Source: Hyphomicrobiales bacterium
Lineage (GTDB): Bacteria; Pseudomonadota; Alphaproteobacteria; Rhizobiales; Rhizobiaceae
Length of the DNA: 64,000 bases
NCBI GenBank assembly: GCA_900470805.1
Contig: UCCA01000007.1
Span: forward strand, 22,770 to 86,769
Direction of reading: 5' to 3'
Shown: piece after piece, positions 41,558-50,045 of the stretch
Layout of the letters: each line of letters starts with the position of its first letter
Numbering within the stretch: position 1 is the stretch's first letter
The notes under the pieces: model-generated
Told to the model about the DNA's origin: nothing
The model's input: only the letters and a program-made list of their open reading frames with translations
The model's database searches: none
Translations under genes and position numbers: made by a program

Positions 41558-43138
41558 CTACGCGTTGCTAGGGACGCCGTCCCGGATCCGCCACAGCGAA
41601 AATGGGTTTGCGTCCTGCAGGGCGGGAGGCAACAATTCCGGAAAGAATCCCTCATAAGATATCGGACGAAGGAAGCGATCAATTGCCGTCGAGCCTACCG
41701 AGGTAAACCTTGGGTCGGACGTAGCTGGAAAGGGCCCTCCATGGAAACTCGCGCTGCCGATCTCTACCATGTTCGAGAACCGGTTGATCAAGATCCGCCC
41801 CGACTTGCGCTCGGCGAACGGTATTAATTCCTTGGCAGCGGCAACGTCGCCCGCGTCGGCATGGAACGCGATTGTCAGCTGGCCATGTAGTTGAGTCAAT
41901 AACGTGCGGATCTCGGCGATATCCTTGCAACGCACCAGCACAGCGGCGGGGCCGAACATTTCATCAGCAAGCGCCATGTTCGCCAGAAGGTCGGCGGCCG
42001 AGATTTCAAATACAGCGGATCGGCCATCCAAAGGCGCCTTTGGACCTGCGCCCGTTCCAACTGTTTTGACGTAATCGCTCTCGACGTGCTTCTTGACGCC
42101 CCTTTCGAAGTTGGAAAGGATTCCTGGGTTGAGCATCGTTGCAGCAGGCTTAGTGACGACCGCAGAAGACAGAGCTTGGCGAAGTTCGTCATAACCATCA
42201 CCATCGACTGCAATGATCATCCCGGGCTTGAGACACATCTGGCCAACTCCCAGCGCCATCTGATCGACGAACTGAGTGGCAATTTCTCGGGCACGCGCTT
42301 TAAGTGCGTCCGGCATGATAATGTTCGGATTGACGCTGGTCATTTCCGCGAACACCGGGATCGGCTGGGGCCGCTGCTGGCCGCGCTTGACCAACGCCAT
42401 CCCTCCTCCTTCAGATCCTGTAAATCCAACGGCTTGGATCAACGGGTGATCAACTAAAGCCTCACCGATTGCGTTGCCCTCGCCGATCAGTAAGGAGAAC
42501 ACTCCTTCATGGAACCCAGCGTCGGCCACCGCCTTCTGGATGACCCGACCGACAAGTTCAGATGTTCCAAGGTGAGAGAAATGCGCTTTCACGACGACGG
42601 GGCAACCTGCCGCCAGTGCCGAGGCCGTGTCGCCACCAGCAACAGAATAGAGCAGAGGAAAGTTGCTGGAGCCAAAGACGGCAACTGGGCCAAGCGCAAC
42701 TTTCTGCAAACGCACGTCAGGCTTTGGCAACGGCTTTCTAGCGTGGTCGCTGCTATCAATGCGCACTCCCCTCCAATGGCCGCCGCGCACGACGTCGGCG
42801 AACATCCGAAGCTGTTGGGCTGTTCGACCCTGCTCGCCTTCAACGCGCCCCCTTGGCAGTCCGGTCTCCAGCATGACCCGGTCGACCAGGACATCGCCTA
42901 GCGACATAAGACCGTCGGCGATCGCATTCAGAAAGTCTGCACGTTGTTCCGGAGTGGTCCGGCTGTAACTCCCAAAGGCATCCTCGGCCAAGCGAGTTGC
43001 CCTATTGACCTCTTCCTGTCCGCCGCCACCGAAGGCGGGCTCGGCCGTGGTGTTTTGCTGGGGATCCAGAGCGTGCAGGACAGCAGTCTTCCCGCGAACC
43101 GATCGCGAGCCGATAAGCATTTCACCGGTTACTTGCAT
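41558..43138 (-). CDS. Aldehyde dehydrogenase, 2,5-dioxovalerate dehydrogenase-like
   Basis: A 526-residue NAD(P)-dependent aldehyde dehydrogenase of the alpha-ketoglutaric semialdehyde dehydrogenase type (EC 1.2.1.26 by family). Evidence: the opening MQVTGEMLIGSRSVRG, nucleotide-binding FGSSNFPLLYSVAGGDTASA, the general base segment FAEMTSVNPNI and the catalytic Cys in VGQMCLKPG. It would convert 2,5-dioxopentanoate to 2-oxoglutarate, the last step of non-phosphorylating pentose, sugar-acid or hydroxyproline catabolism. No other gene of those pathways is close. It is divergent from a TetR gene with ~230 bp between, which contains a palindrome, so TetR control is likely. Confidence 0.9.
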   Translation of the reverse strand: MQVTGEMLIGSRSVRGKTAVLHALDPQQNTTAEPAFGGGGQEEVNRATRLAEDAFGSYSRTTPEQRADFLNAIADGLMSLGDVLVDRVMLETGLPRGRVEGEQGRTAQQLRMFADVVRGGHWRGVRIDSSDHARKPLPKPDVRLQKVALGPVAVFGSSNFPLLYSVAGGDTASALAAGCPVVVKAHFSHLGTSELVGRVIQKAVADAGFHEGVFSLLIGEGNAIGEALVDHPLIQAVGFTGSEGGGMALVKRGQQRPQPIPVFAEMTSVNPNIIMPDALKARAREIATQFVDQMALGVGQMCLKPGMIIAVDGDGYDELRQALSSAVVTKPAATMLNPGILSNFERGVKKHVESDYVKTVGTGAGPKAPLDGRSAVFEISAADLLANMALADEMFGPAAVLVRCKDIAEIRTLLTQLHGQLTIAFHADAGDVAAAKELIPFAERKSGRILINRFSNMVEIGSASFHGGPFPATSDPRFTSVGSTAIDRFLRPISYEGFFPELLPPALQDANPFSLWRIRDGVPSNA

Positions 43139-43313
43139 AATAACTCCTATAAGTGTTGGACGATACGAGGGGCGGTCCAGACGAGTTGACGGGTTGTGAC
43201 ATTGCGACCCGTTCGAAGCGCGGTTGGTCAATCGACGGGATCGGAACACGCCGCCCTGAAAGGTGACCTTCCAGGTCTTGGCGCTTGCCATTCTCCCAAG
43301 GCAGGCCTATTTA

Positions 43314-43329
43314 GAGGTTGAATAACCTC
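43314..43329. promoter_or_regulatory. Palindrome between dehydrogenase and TetR genes
   Basis: GAGGTT-GAAT-AACCTC, a perfect 6-4-6 inverted repeat 41 bases before the TetR start. It is the obvious candidate operator for that regulator and for the divergent dehydrogenase. Confidence 0.55.
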
Positions 43330-43369
43330 CATCCTTAGCGGTATGAGAGGCGGCAGCGAGGAGGCAAAG

Positions 43370-43945
43370 GTGCCAAAATCCAGCAAGCTCGAAACCCTGG
43401 CGAAGCGTGCACGTATCGTTGACGTTGCGAGCGGTCTTTTCCGCGCGAGAGGTTATGCGGACGTTGGAATTTCCGACGTTATGAAAGCCGCCGGAATGAC
43501 GCAGGGTGGTTTCTACAAGCATTTTCCCTCTAAGGAGGCTCTAGCTGCCGAAGCTTGGTCGCGCGGGTTTGAGAGTTCAGCCCAGGCGTGGAACGAAGTC
43601 GTCGGCAAGGCTTCAAACAGAAAGCGCGAACGAGCGTTGATCGATTACTACCTTGCCCCGAAGGCGCCGGAGCGTGCTTGCCCAATGATTTCGTTCGAGC
43701 ACGATGCCTCGACCATGAGCGAGAACACAACTTCTCGACAGGCATACCGGGATGGAGTGAAAGGTCTGCACGACACGTTCATGAACCTCGCCACCGACAT
43801 CGCATCTTCAGAAGAGGATAAAAACAAAGCACGCATGCATTTCGCTGCAATGGTAGGCGCCAATCTCCTCGCGACCGCGATCGGAGATGAGCCGTGGATC
43901 GCGGCAATCCGAAACTCATTGCTTGCTGATGTTGTGGAGGAATAG
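43370..43945 (+). CDS. TetR-family regulator
   Basis: About 191 residues. GTG 43370 is preferred because GAGGAGG lies at 43358-43364; the frame is open to an ATG at 43343. The N-terminal HTH is clear (ISDVMKAAGMTQGGFYKHF then PSKEALAAEA), followed by a helical ligand-binding domain with ACPMISFEHD and MHFAAMVGANLLATAIGD. Sequences of this shape belong to the AcrR/TetR_C group that controls responses to small molecules. It probably represses itself and the divergent dehydrogenase. A hairpin overlaps its stop. Confidence 0.9.
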   Translation: MPKSSKLETLAKRARIVDVASGLFRARGYADVGISDVMKAAGMTQGGFYKHFPSKEALAAEAWSRGFESSAQAWNEVVGKASNRKRERALIDYYLAPKAPERACPMISFEHDASTMSENTTSRQAYRDGVKGLHDTFMNLATDIASSEEDKNKARMHFAAMVGANLLATAIGDEPWIAAIRNSLLADVVEE

Positions 43946-43967
43946 CCGCATCCATTGCTGCGGCTAT
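43942..43967 (+). terminator. Hairpin overlapping the TetR stop codon
   Basis: A 9-bp stem ATAGCCGCA / TGCGGCTAT with an 8-base loop, starting within the stop region. It lacks a clear T tract, so termination efficiency is uncertain. Confidence 0.5.
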
Positions 43968-44019
43968 CTCCCATGGTTATCAGGTCGCGAGCGGACATAG
44001 CGAACCACCAGCCGTGACG

Positions 44020-44559
44020 TCACACCGCGCTTTTTGCCTTTGCAATCGCGAAGCGTGCAATGCTTTCGGCGTAAAGAGGTGTTTCGCCCTCATTGTGCTT
44101 AGAACCGGCTGCCTGACGTGCGGCAGCCGCGTCTTCGAACTTGATATTGTTCTTGGCGAGAAACTCCAAAGTTTCGTCGACCGCGTAAGCTGTCACGGTG
44201 TTCGAATACTCAGACTTACTCTCATCGATTTTCTTGACGCGCAGCTCCCACACCACTTTCACTTTCGACCGTCCCTTGGGAGAGATCGAATCTGAGATGG
44301 AGACCATCTTGCAATAGTCGGGCTGCGTCACCTCGCCAACGTAGTGCTGAACAATTGTCGCCTCGCCGATTGTCTCCACAGCGATAGACATGCGACGGCC
44401 GTCGTCGGTAAAGGTCGCGCCCGAGGCAATGTGATCTGGCGAGCAGCGCTGAAACTCAGCATCAGGCAACGAGAACAGCCATCCGGGGATGTCGACGATC
44501 TCGAATGGAACATTAATCGTGTGCGTATAGGACGAATACGAGAGTTGGCGGTTGGACAT
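44020..44559 (-). CDS. Hypothetical protein, possibly SRPBCC-like
   Basis: A 179-residue protein with AAGGAAG before ATG 44559. The N-terminal ~130 residues alternate strands in a way that recalls the SRPBCC/START ligand-binding fold (YTHTINVPFEIVDIPGWLFS, SKVKVVWELRVKKID), followed by a helical C-terminus (TLEFLAKNNIKFEDAAAARQ). No catalytic motif. It is next to an isochorismatase-like hydrolase on the same strand, 150 bp away, suggesting a common small-molecule pathway. Confidence 0.65.
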   Translation of the reverse strand: MSNRQLSYSSYTHTINVPFEIVDIPGWLFSLPDAEFQRCSPDHIASGATFTDDGRRMSIAVETIGEATIVQHYVGEVTQPDYCKMVSISDSISPKGRSKVKVVWELRVKKIDESKSEYSNTVTAYAVDETLEFLAKNNIKFEDAAAARQAAGSKHNEGETPLYAESIARFAIAKAKSAV

Positions 44560-44709
44560 TTCAACTTCCTTACATTTGGCGTCACGCCGCTGAAGCCATT
44601 TCTGATCAAATAGCCTCTCAATCGCCGTGACGGTTATAACGACTGGCCAGGGAGAGTGGTCGGTAACTTCCGAAAATTGTTCGGATGTCCGCGCTCTCCG
44701 TTGGAAGAC

Positions 44710-45324
44710 TTACGCTTCAAGCTCTTTGAGCAGCTCTTCAGTGGTGAAGATGGCGTGGGCGTAAGTGGGTCCATTGGTATGGTGGGCAGCGTGCATTGCC
44801 TCATGGCTGTAAGCCGCTGTTGCATCCTTCACCAGGGTAACGTGATAGCCGAGTTCCATAGCAAAACGACCCGTGACCTCAATGCAGGTGTTCGCCAGCA
44901 AGCCGATGAGGATGACGCGCCGGATCTTGAACTGCTTGAGTTGGAAATCCAGGTCCGTGTTGGCAAAGCCGCTGGAACCCCAGTGCTCATGAACGGTGAT
45001 GTCACCTTCCTTCGGCTGGAAATCGTCGTGGAATGTACCGCCCCAAGTACCCTTCGCGAACGTTTTGCGTGCGGCCGACGCCAGCTGGTACGGGGTTGGA
45101 TGTTCCCAATGAACATAGTCGCCTTCCTCGTACCGGTGATGGGGCACGAAGAACACTTTGAAGCCCTTGGCCCGGCCCGCATTGAGGACGCCCGCCAAAT
45201 TCTGCAGGAGGTTGACCTCCTGGGCCACTTCCTTGCTCCGTTCATAGAGCTTCCCGCCTTCGCTGAGAAAGTCATTGTAGGGGTCGATCAAGAGAATTGC
45301 TGTGTTGGAAGCCTCGTAAGACAT
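44710..45324 (-). CDS. Isochorismatase-family cysteine hydrolase
   Basis: A 204-residue enzyme from ATG 45324 (AAAGGAAA upstream; a second ATG five codons earlier is less likely). The isochorismatase-fold catalytic set is visible: ILLIDPYNDF (Asp), a Lys in FAKGTWGGTF, and the nucleophile Cys in GLLANTCIEVTGRFAMELG. Members hydrolyse nicotinamide, N-carbamoyl compounds or isochorismate; this subgroup has no firmly assigned substrate. A perfect palindrome lies 72 bases upstream of the start. Confidence 0.88.
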   Translation of the reverse strand: MSYEASNTAILLIDPYNDFLSEGGKLYERSKEVAQEVNLLQNLAGVLNAGRAKGFKVFFVPHHRYEEGDYVHWEHPTPYQLASAARKTFAKGTWGGTFHDDFQPKEGDITVHEHWGSSGFANTDLDFQLKQFKIRRVILIGLLANTCIEVTGRFAMELGYHVTLVKDATAAYSHEAMHAAHHTNGPTYAHAIFTTEELLKELEA

Positions 45325-45395
45325 TGCGTTTCCTTTCATTGGGTCTTGAGTTCAACGACGCCAATCAGTTGCATCGCAGATTTTAGCGTTTCATG

Positions 45396-45418
45396 AACCT
45401 CTATAATTTATAGAGGTT
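45396..45418. promoter_or_regulatory. Perfect 11-1-11 palindrome, likely operator
   Basis: Arms AACCTCTATAA (45396-45406) and TTATAGAGGTT (45408-45418) flank one central base. It lies 72 bases before the isochorismatase-like gene in an otherwise featureless 380-base gap (45325-45703). The regulator is not identified; the outer AGAGGTT recalls, in reversed arrangement, the palindrome at 43314. Confidence 0.7.
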
Positions 45419-45703
45419 TGTCAACATCCAAAACTCAAGATATTTGTCACTACGCATTTGTGGCTGCTTGAAAGGTTCGAGCGCTATCGATGTAGGACAA
45501 GACGGAAGCTAAAAGCCATCATGCGAAAGCGTTATTGAAGCTCGGTGTTTGGCATCCAGTGACAGCGAGACCATCGCCCCGCGCGATACGATCACAAGAC
45601 GCGTACGACCTTTGTATGATTACGGTTGCTCCGATGAGCGCCTAGCAACATTGAGCGGGTTTCCAATTCCGGAAAATGCGCCTTGCAGCGGGAAGGACTG
45701 ACG

Positions 45704-46432
45704 ATGCCAACGAATTTGCCCAAGAAGGCATTGATTGCCATTACAAGCCACAGCGGAGCGTTTTACCCCGACGGCGGGATCAACGGCGCCTTTTACACTG
45801 AGATCTTGCATCCCTATTTGGCTCTAACGGGCGCAGGGTTTGCGGTCGAGCTGGCCAGCGAAACAGGCACGCACACGATCGATCCGTATTCTCTGACTTC
45901 CCAGTTTATCTCGGGCGACGATGTTGCGATTGTCGCAGATGGCGAACACCCTCTCAACAAGTTGCTGAGTGGTGGGATCAAAAAGGCATCGAGTCTGATT
46001 TCAGAGGACTATGGCATCTTTTTCGCATCTGCTGGTTTCGCAAGCGTCTACGACTATCCCACGGCTTCCGTCTTACAGAGCGTTGCATCGGATGTCTGGG
46101 CTCGCGGAGGCGTGGTTGCTGCGGTCTGTCACGGCGGCGCTATTTTTCCAGGCGTAAAGGACAGCAAAACCGGAAAATCGATTGTCGATGGCCTGGAACT
46201 GACCGGGTTTTCAACGGAAGCAGACAAACTGGCTGGCGTTCTCGACAAAATCCACGAGGATGGCGTCTTAACTACCGAAGAGAGCGCCGTAAAGGCGGGT
46301 GGTCTTTATGTGGCCCCGCCCGCACCCTTTGACGATTTCTCGGTAACAAGTGGTCGGTTGGTAACTGGGGCTAACCCGTTCAGCGCCCGCTCGACTGCGA
46401 GCGCAGCGATAGCCGCGTTTGAAGCGCTCTGA
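45704..46432 (+). CDS. DJ-1/PfpI-family protein (HSP31-like)
   Basis: A 242-residue protein from ATG 45704 (GGAAGGA upstream). It has the ThiJ/PfpI fold with the nucleophile elbow VAAVCHGGAIF and a FYPDGGINGAFYTEILHPY opening typical of the HSP31/glyoxalase III-like group. Such proteins act on glyoxals or protect against electrophile damage. It is monocistronic with a strong terminator after it. A second PfpI-type protein of another subgroup lies at 60735. Confidence 0.88.
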   Translation: MPTNLPKKALIAITSHSGAFYPDGGINGAFYTEILHPYLALTGAGFAVELASETGTHTIDPYSLTSQFISGDDVAIVADGEHPLNKLLSGGIKKASSLISEDYGIFFASAGFASVYDYPTASVLQSVASDVWARGGVVAAVCHGGAIFPGVKDSKTGKSIVDGLELTGFSTEADKLAGVLDKIHEDGVLTTEESAVKAGGLYVAPPAPFDDFSVTSGRLVTGANPFSARSTASAAIAAFEAL

Positions 46433-46444
46433 TTGATAGCCTTG

Positions 46445-46481
46445 TACGCCGTTGGTTTCACATCCAACGGCGTATTTGCTT
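46445..46481 (+). terminator. Rho-independent terminator
   Basis: A perfect 11-bp stem TACGCCGTTGG / CCAACGGCGTA with an 8-base loop, then TTTGCTTT. It starts 13 bases after the PfpI-like stop codon. Confidence 0.85.
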
Positions 46482-46596
46482 TCGGTTGGTGCACATTGAG
46501 AACCATCAGCAAAGCACTTCAATTCCAGGGAATTCGAGCAACAACGCCGGAATCGTCACCGCAGGCATTTTCCCTTGTGCACTGGTCGTCAGATTC

Positions 46597-47079
46597 TCAG
46601 CGTCGCGGTTCTGTTTCTTCAATAGTAGATATCTTCGAGCATTTTCCGAGGATCCTAGCCGCGCTTTCAAGGAGTTGCGCAAAGGCTCTGTCATTTACGC
46701 CGTCGGCTTCATTTAGAATTGCGATCAACGGGTCGGCGATCGCTTGTGAAATTGTAAGCTCGGAAAGACCAAGCGCTGGCTGTAAATCGAAGGTGCCGAC
46801 AGATCGGGTGGCAGGAGGTCGGACGTGATCTTGCAGCCCGTGGTAGCGGTGCGACCCATGCCCGATAGTTCCAGGTCGTACCCCAAGCCAAGCAAAGAGT
46901 TCAGGATCAATGTCTGCTGACACAATGTCTGACAAGCGACTCTCCAGCCAAACCAAATTTCGATGGGTTGACGGTAGGGGAAGGACGATGGCTGCCCTAT
47001 AATACTTGGGTATAGCGCAGATCACGACATGGTGTAGTCTCGATGAAGTTGCCTTCAGGAGGCCGATCTCGAAGCTCAT
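46597..47079 (-). CDS. Hypothetical protein coupled to the DUF6314 gene
   Basis: A 160-residue protein whose ATG overlaps the stop of the upstream gene by four bases. The protein has no recognised domain: a hydrophobic N-terminal part (HHVVICAIPKYYRAAIVLPL) then a polar middle and a helical C-terminus (AIADPLIAILNEADGVNDRA). Translational coupling to the DUF6314 protein argues that it is real. Function unknown. Confidence 0.55.
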   Translation of the reverse strand: MSFEIGLLKATSSRLHHVVICAIPKYYRAAIVLPLPSTHRNLVWLESRLSDIVSADIDPELFAWLGVRPGTIGHGSHRYHGLQDHVRPPATRSVGTFDLQPALGLSELTISQAIADPLIAILNEADGVNDRAFAQLLESAARILGKCSKISTIEETEPRR

Positions 47080-47543
47080 CTATCCCCCATAAACCGGCGA
47101 GGAAAAGCTGAATAAGTCGTGGTCAGCACAAAGTTTTTGCGGGGTCCTTCAACAATATACTCTGTGGTGAAACTGCTCCGCTCGAACGTGAAGGTAGCTT
47201 GGTACCTATCGTCATTACAGGGGTGAACTGCGTAGCCTACGTGTTTGTCGTCGCTCTCCACAATGCGAAGATCTAGAAACAAGCTAGACAAGGCTTCATC
47301 GAAGTAGGAACGGAGGGTGCCGCTTTCCGCCACGAAATAGTAACTCCGTGAGAACGGAAAATTTTGGCCGTTTGCCAATCGTAGCGTCCCTCTTTCCTCG
47401 TAGTCGAAGCGCTGTCCGGATCGCGTTAAGCAGGCCTCTCCGTCCATCGTCGCCCCATCGGTAGACTGGCGTTCAAGGTTCCATCGGCCCAAGTATTTTG
47501 AGAAATCGAACTCTCCTAGAACCACGCTTGGACGCCTTCCCAA
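47076..47543 (-). CDS. DUF6314 family protein
   Basis: A 155-residue protein with the DUF6314 layout, a lipocalin-like beta-barrel: FDFSKYLGRWNLERQS, GEACLTRSGQRFDYEERG, FSRSYYFVAE, YAVHPCNDDRYQATFTF and EYIVEGPRKNFVLTTTY near the end. The family is common in alphaproteobacteria and of unknown function, possibly ligand binding. It lies 18 bp after the MFS gene on the same strand, and is coupled to 46597, so the three form an operon. Confidence 0.8.
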   Translation of the reverse strand: MGRRPSVVLGEFDFSKYLGRWNLERQSTDGATMDGEACLTRSGQRFDYEERGTLRLANGQNFPFSRSYYFVAESGTLRSYFDEALSSLFLDLRIVESDDKHVGYAVHPCNDDRYQATFTFERSSFTTEYIVEGPRKNFVLTTTYSAFPRRFMGDR

Positions 47544-47561
47544 TCCGCCTCGCCGACGCTA

Positions 47562-48968
47562 TCAATCATTAGCGTCCGCGTGGGCCTCCTTGATCACCAG
47601 CCATGCAAGCAGTGCGCTTAGGAAGGCGGATGCCGACGCTGCGGTCATTATGACGGCATATGCATTTGAAATGTCGGCGGGCGAAAGCGAGTTCATATCC
47701 GAGGTCCCGAACGCGATTCCCAAGGAGGCAACGGCTATCAAGCCACCACTTCTTGCGGCAGCATTGTTGATGCCAGAGGCAGAGCCGCTGTCCTCTTTGG
47801 GGGCAGAGTCAAAAACGATTGTGGTGAGCGCGGGTATCGTTATGGTCATTCCGACGCCAATGAGAACAAGTCCTGGAAAATATCCTAACCAGTAGCCGTC
47901 TAGCGCGGAAGAGAACCCAAGCGCGGCAAACCCGATACCGGTCAACACTGGGCCTGCGACCATCGGCAGACGCGCCCCCGTTTTGCTTGAGATGCCCCCA
48001 GCCGACCGGGAACCAACTCCAAGGATAACCGAAAAAGGTAGAAATGCGGCTCCCGCCATTGTCGTCGAGTATTCATGCGCCTTGATCAGATGAAATGGCA
48101 GCATGAATAGTGCTCCGCCGAGCCCGCCATAAAGGACAACGGTCAAAACATTGGAACCCGTGAAATTTCTATCGCTGAACAGACGAAGAGGCAGGATTGG
48201 GTGTCTCGATCGAGACTCTATGAAGATGAATGGACCGCCGATTAGCAGTGATACAACAACGATGCTCATGCCACCTTGGATATCTCCTTCGCCAATCTGG
48301 ATGAGCGCATAGGTGAACAGCCCAAGCGCAATCACCGCAAGGATTGAACCCGGAATATCGAGGTGGCGGCTGTGATCTCCTTTTTGGCTTTCTCGGATAT
48401 TCCTCGAAAGTAACAATGCCAGCGCACCAATTGGAACGTTGATAAAAAATATGGATCGCCATCCAACATGATCCACCATCCATCCGCCCAGAGGTGGACC
48501 GAGTGCCATCAGAACCCCGCCTGCCCCCGCCCAAGTGCCGATAGCCTTGCCTCGAGCTTCCCCTGTGTAGGCTTGGCTGATGAGCGCCAAGCTGGTCGGC
48601 ACCAATACAGCGCCACCGGCACCCTGCATCATGCGAGCGGCTATCAGGACGCCATGGGAACTTGCCAGCCCGCAGGCTACAGACGCGCCAACAAACACCG
48701 TTAGGCCAACAACGAATGCTTTAAGCGTCCCGAAGCGATCACCTAGCGCCCCGCCAAGTAGTATGAAGCTCGCCAGCGTCAGGAGATAGCCGTTCGAAAT
48801 CCACTGAACAGCAGCCAGACCGACACCGAAGTCTGATTGGATAGTCGGAAGAGCGATATTCACGACCGAGCTATCAATAAAGCCCAGGCTGCTTCCAAGG
48901 ATCGTGACGGGAAGGACCCATTTATGGCGTTCACTCGCGGTAGGGCTTCCGTCAGTTGTGCTATCCAT
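47562..48968 (-). CDS. MFS multidrug efflux transporter (DHA2/EmrB-like)
   Basis: A 468-residue inner-membrane exporter with ~14 hydrophobic helices. Recognition points are the N-terminal LGFIDSSVVNIALPTIQSDF (motif D1 of 14-helix drug:H+ antiporters), GGALGDRFG (motif A) and AARMMQGAGGAVLVPTSLAL with GPPLGGWMVD (motif C). It would expel hydrophobic compounds using proton motive force. Start ATG 48968; a CTTC-N7-GAAG palindrome lies 58 bases upstream. It heads an operon with the DUF6314 gene and 46597. Confidence 0.92.
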   Translation of the reverse strand: MDSTTDGSPTASERHKWVLPVTILGSSLGFIDSSVVNIALPTIQSDFGVGLAAVQWISNGYLLTLASFILLGGALGDRFGTLKAFVVGLTVFVGASVACGLASSHGVLIAARMMQGAGGAVLVPTSLALISQAYTGEARGKAIGTWAGAGGVLMALGPPLGGWMVDHVGWRSIFFINVPIGALALLLSRNIRESQKGDHSRHLDIPGSILAVIALGLFTYALIQIGEGDIQGGMSIVVVSLLIGGPFIFIESRSRHPILPLRLFSDRNFTGSNVLTVVLYGGLGGALFMLPFHLIKAHEYSTTMAGAAFLPFSVILGVGSRSAGGISSKTGARLPMVAGPVLTGIGFAALGFSSALDGYWLGYFPGLVLIGVGMTITIPALTTIVFDSAPKEDSGSASGINNAAARSGGLIAVASLGIAFGTSDMNSLSPADISNAYAVIMTAASASAFLSALLAWLVIKEAHADAND

Positions 48969-49025
48969 AACTCTCTTTCCGAACGAGGCTTAAGATAGAG
49001 CATCGTTCCAAACAAAAATCCATCA

Positions 49026-49040
49026 CTTCGAAAATTGAAG
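49026..49040. promoter_or_regulatory. CTTC-N7-GAAG palindrome, copy 1
   Basis: CTTCGAAAATTGAAG, 58 bases before the DHA2 transporter start. One of five copies of this 15-bp inverted repeat in the region. Confidence 0.65.
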
Positions 49041-49182
49041 CGAAAACTCGTTCTTACCCGTCACCCACCGGCGCTGCCGCGCCCATCGTGCCAATATGAC
49101 GACGAACCGTTGCGAGCGGCCACAGCCGAGTTGCACTCCGTAAAACTCAAATCCAGATATTAGCCGAAAACCGACACACTAT

Positions 49183-49197
49183 CTTCAATATTTGAAG
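49183..49197. promoter_or_regulatory. CTTC-N7-GAAG palindrome, copy 2
   Basis: CTTCAATATTTGAAG, a perfect palindrome in the 423-base gap between the DHA2 gene and the small gene at 49392; it could serve either promoter. The rest of the gap holds no gene I can support. Confidence 0.65.
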
Positions 49198-49391
49198 CTA
49201 ATCAGCATGAGATACTCTTTTATGCACCATGGTTTTCAACGCCTTGAAGACTGTTGTCGCGGTCACCAACTAGACCCTTAACGTTCCATGGTTTTCCAAA
49301 GCGTCACACGACGCACCGTGGTGACCCAGGCAGACCAGACCAAGGACACCCTTTGTCCTTACCGGCTGATTGCTGCCGAAGGGAGAGTTGA

Positions 49392-49589
49392 ATGATCAGC
49401 ATCGAAGAGGCACTTGTTGTATCACAGGAGCGCGTCACTGAATGCGGCAGCGAGATCGTCGCCGACTTCACCGGCCTGATAGCCAGGGGAGAGGAAAGTG
49501 GCTTTTCGCGGAAAGAGGTACTCGTGGCGATTAGTGCACTGACCGCTTGTGAGCTTTCCTCACTTCCAGACGTGCCACGGATCCACTAG
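49392..49589 (+). CDS. Small hypothetical protein
   Basis: A 65-residue acidic helical protein with GGGAGAG before ATG 49392 and a Rho-independent terminator right after its stop, which together support a real gene. The sequence MISIEEALVVSQERVTECGS has no recognised family; the middle (RGEESGFSRKEVLVAISALT) is a likely helix pair. Function unknown. Confidence 0.6.
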   Translation: MISIEEALVVSQERVTECGSEIVADFTGLIARGEESGFSRKEVLVAISALTACELSSLPDVPRIH

Positions 49590-49601
49590 CCTAATCTACG
49601 A

Positions 49602-49634
49602 GGCCGGACAGGTCACTTCCGGCCGTTTCTTTTA
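49602..49634 (+). terminator. Rho-independent terminator
   Basis: Stem GGCCGGA / TCCGGCC (49602-49608 with 49618-49624) and a T-rich tail TTTCTTTT. It separates the gene at 49392 from the decarboxylase-like gene. Confidence 0.8.
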
Positions 49635-49642
49635 ACTTTGAA

Positions 49643-49658
49643 CCTGATAGATATCAGG
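49643..49658. promoter_or_regulatory. CCTGAT-N4-ATCAGG palindrome before the decarboxylase-like gene
   Basis: CCTGAT-AGAT-ATCAGG, 21 bases before ATG 49679. The arms are identical to those of the palindrome at 53991-54006 beside the TetR gene at 54068, so that regulator is the likely binder. It sits where it would block the promoter or ribosome access. Confidence 0.7.
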
Positions 49659-49678
49659 CATCATACGGAGATTGTCGT

Positions 49679-50023
49679 ATGGCTACGCTCGCCAAGAATG
49701 GGTCAGATTTCATCAAGCACGTCGCTCAGTTTGCGCCAGAACTGGCGGAGCTTACAAAGGACCTGGTGTTCAAAGACATCTGGGAGCGACCCGGTCTCTC
49801 CAAAAGGGACAGAAGCCTCATCACCGTGACGACACTCATCGCCACGGGGCGACTCGAACCCTTGGTAGACCACTTCAAACTGGCAAAATTGAACGGTATC
49901 AGCGAAGATGAGCTGCGAGAAATCCTGATCCATCTCGCATTCTATGCTGGCTGGCCGTCCGCGATGAGCGCTTCAAGGCTAGCGGCGGACGTGTTCGCCG
50001 ACGCACAGGGCAAGAGCGTTTGA
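49679..50023 (+). CDS. Carboxymuconolactone decarboxylase-family protein
   Basis: A 114-residue alpha-helical protein of the gamma-carboxymuconolactone decarboxylase (CMD) fold: VFKDIWERPGLSKRDRSLIT, VTTLIATGRLEPLVDHFKLA and EILIHLAFYAGWPSAMSA. The CxxC pair of peroxidase-type (AhpD) members is absent, so hydrolase or decarboxylase-like chemistry, or a detoxifying role, is more likely. The ATG sits 21 bases after an operator-like palindrome. It is followed by a GNAT gene on the same strand, 22 bp away. Confidence 0.88.
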   Translation: MATLAKNGSDFIKHVAQFAPELAELTKDLVFKDIWERPGLSKRDRSLITVTTLIATGRLEPLVDHFKLAKLNGISEDELREILIHLAFYAGWPSAMSASRLAADVFADAQGKSV

Positions 50024-50045
50024 TATTGCAGATCGGGAGGGGTCC

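Noticed and set aside
43314..45418. Treating the palindromes at 43314 and 45396 as one operator family
   Set aside because: They share only AGAGGTT, and the half-sites point in opposite directions, so a common regulator is not supported.
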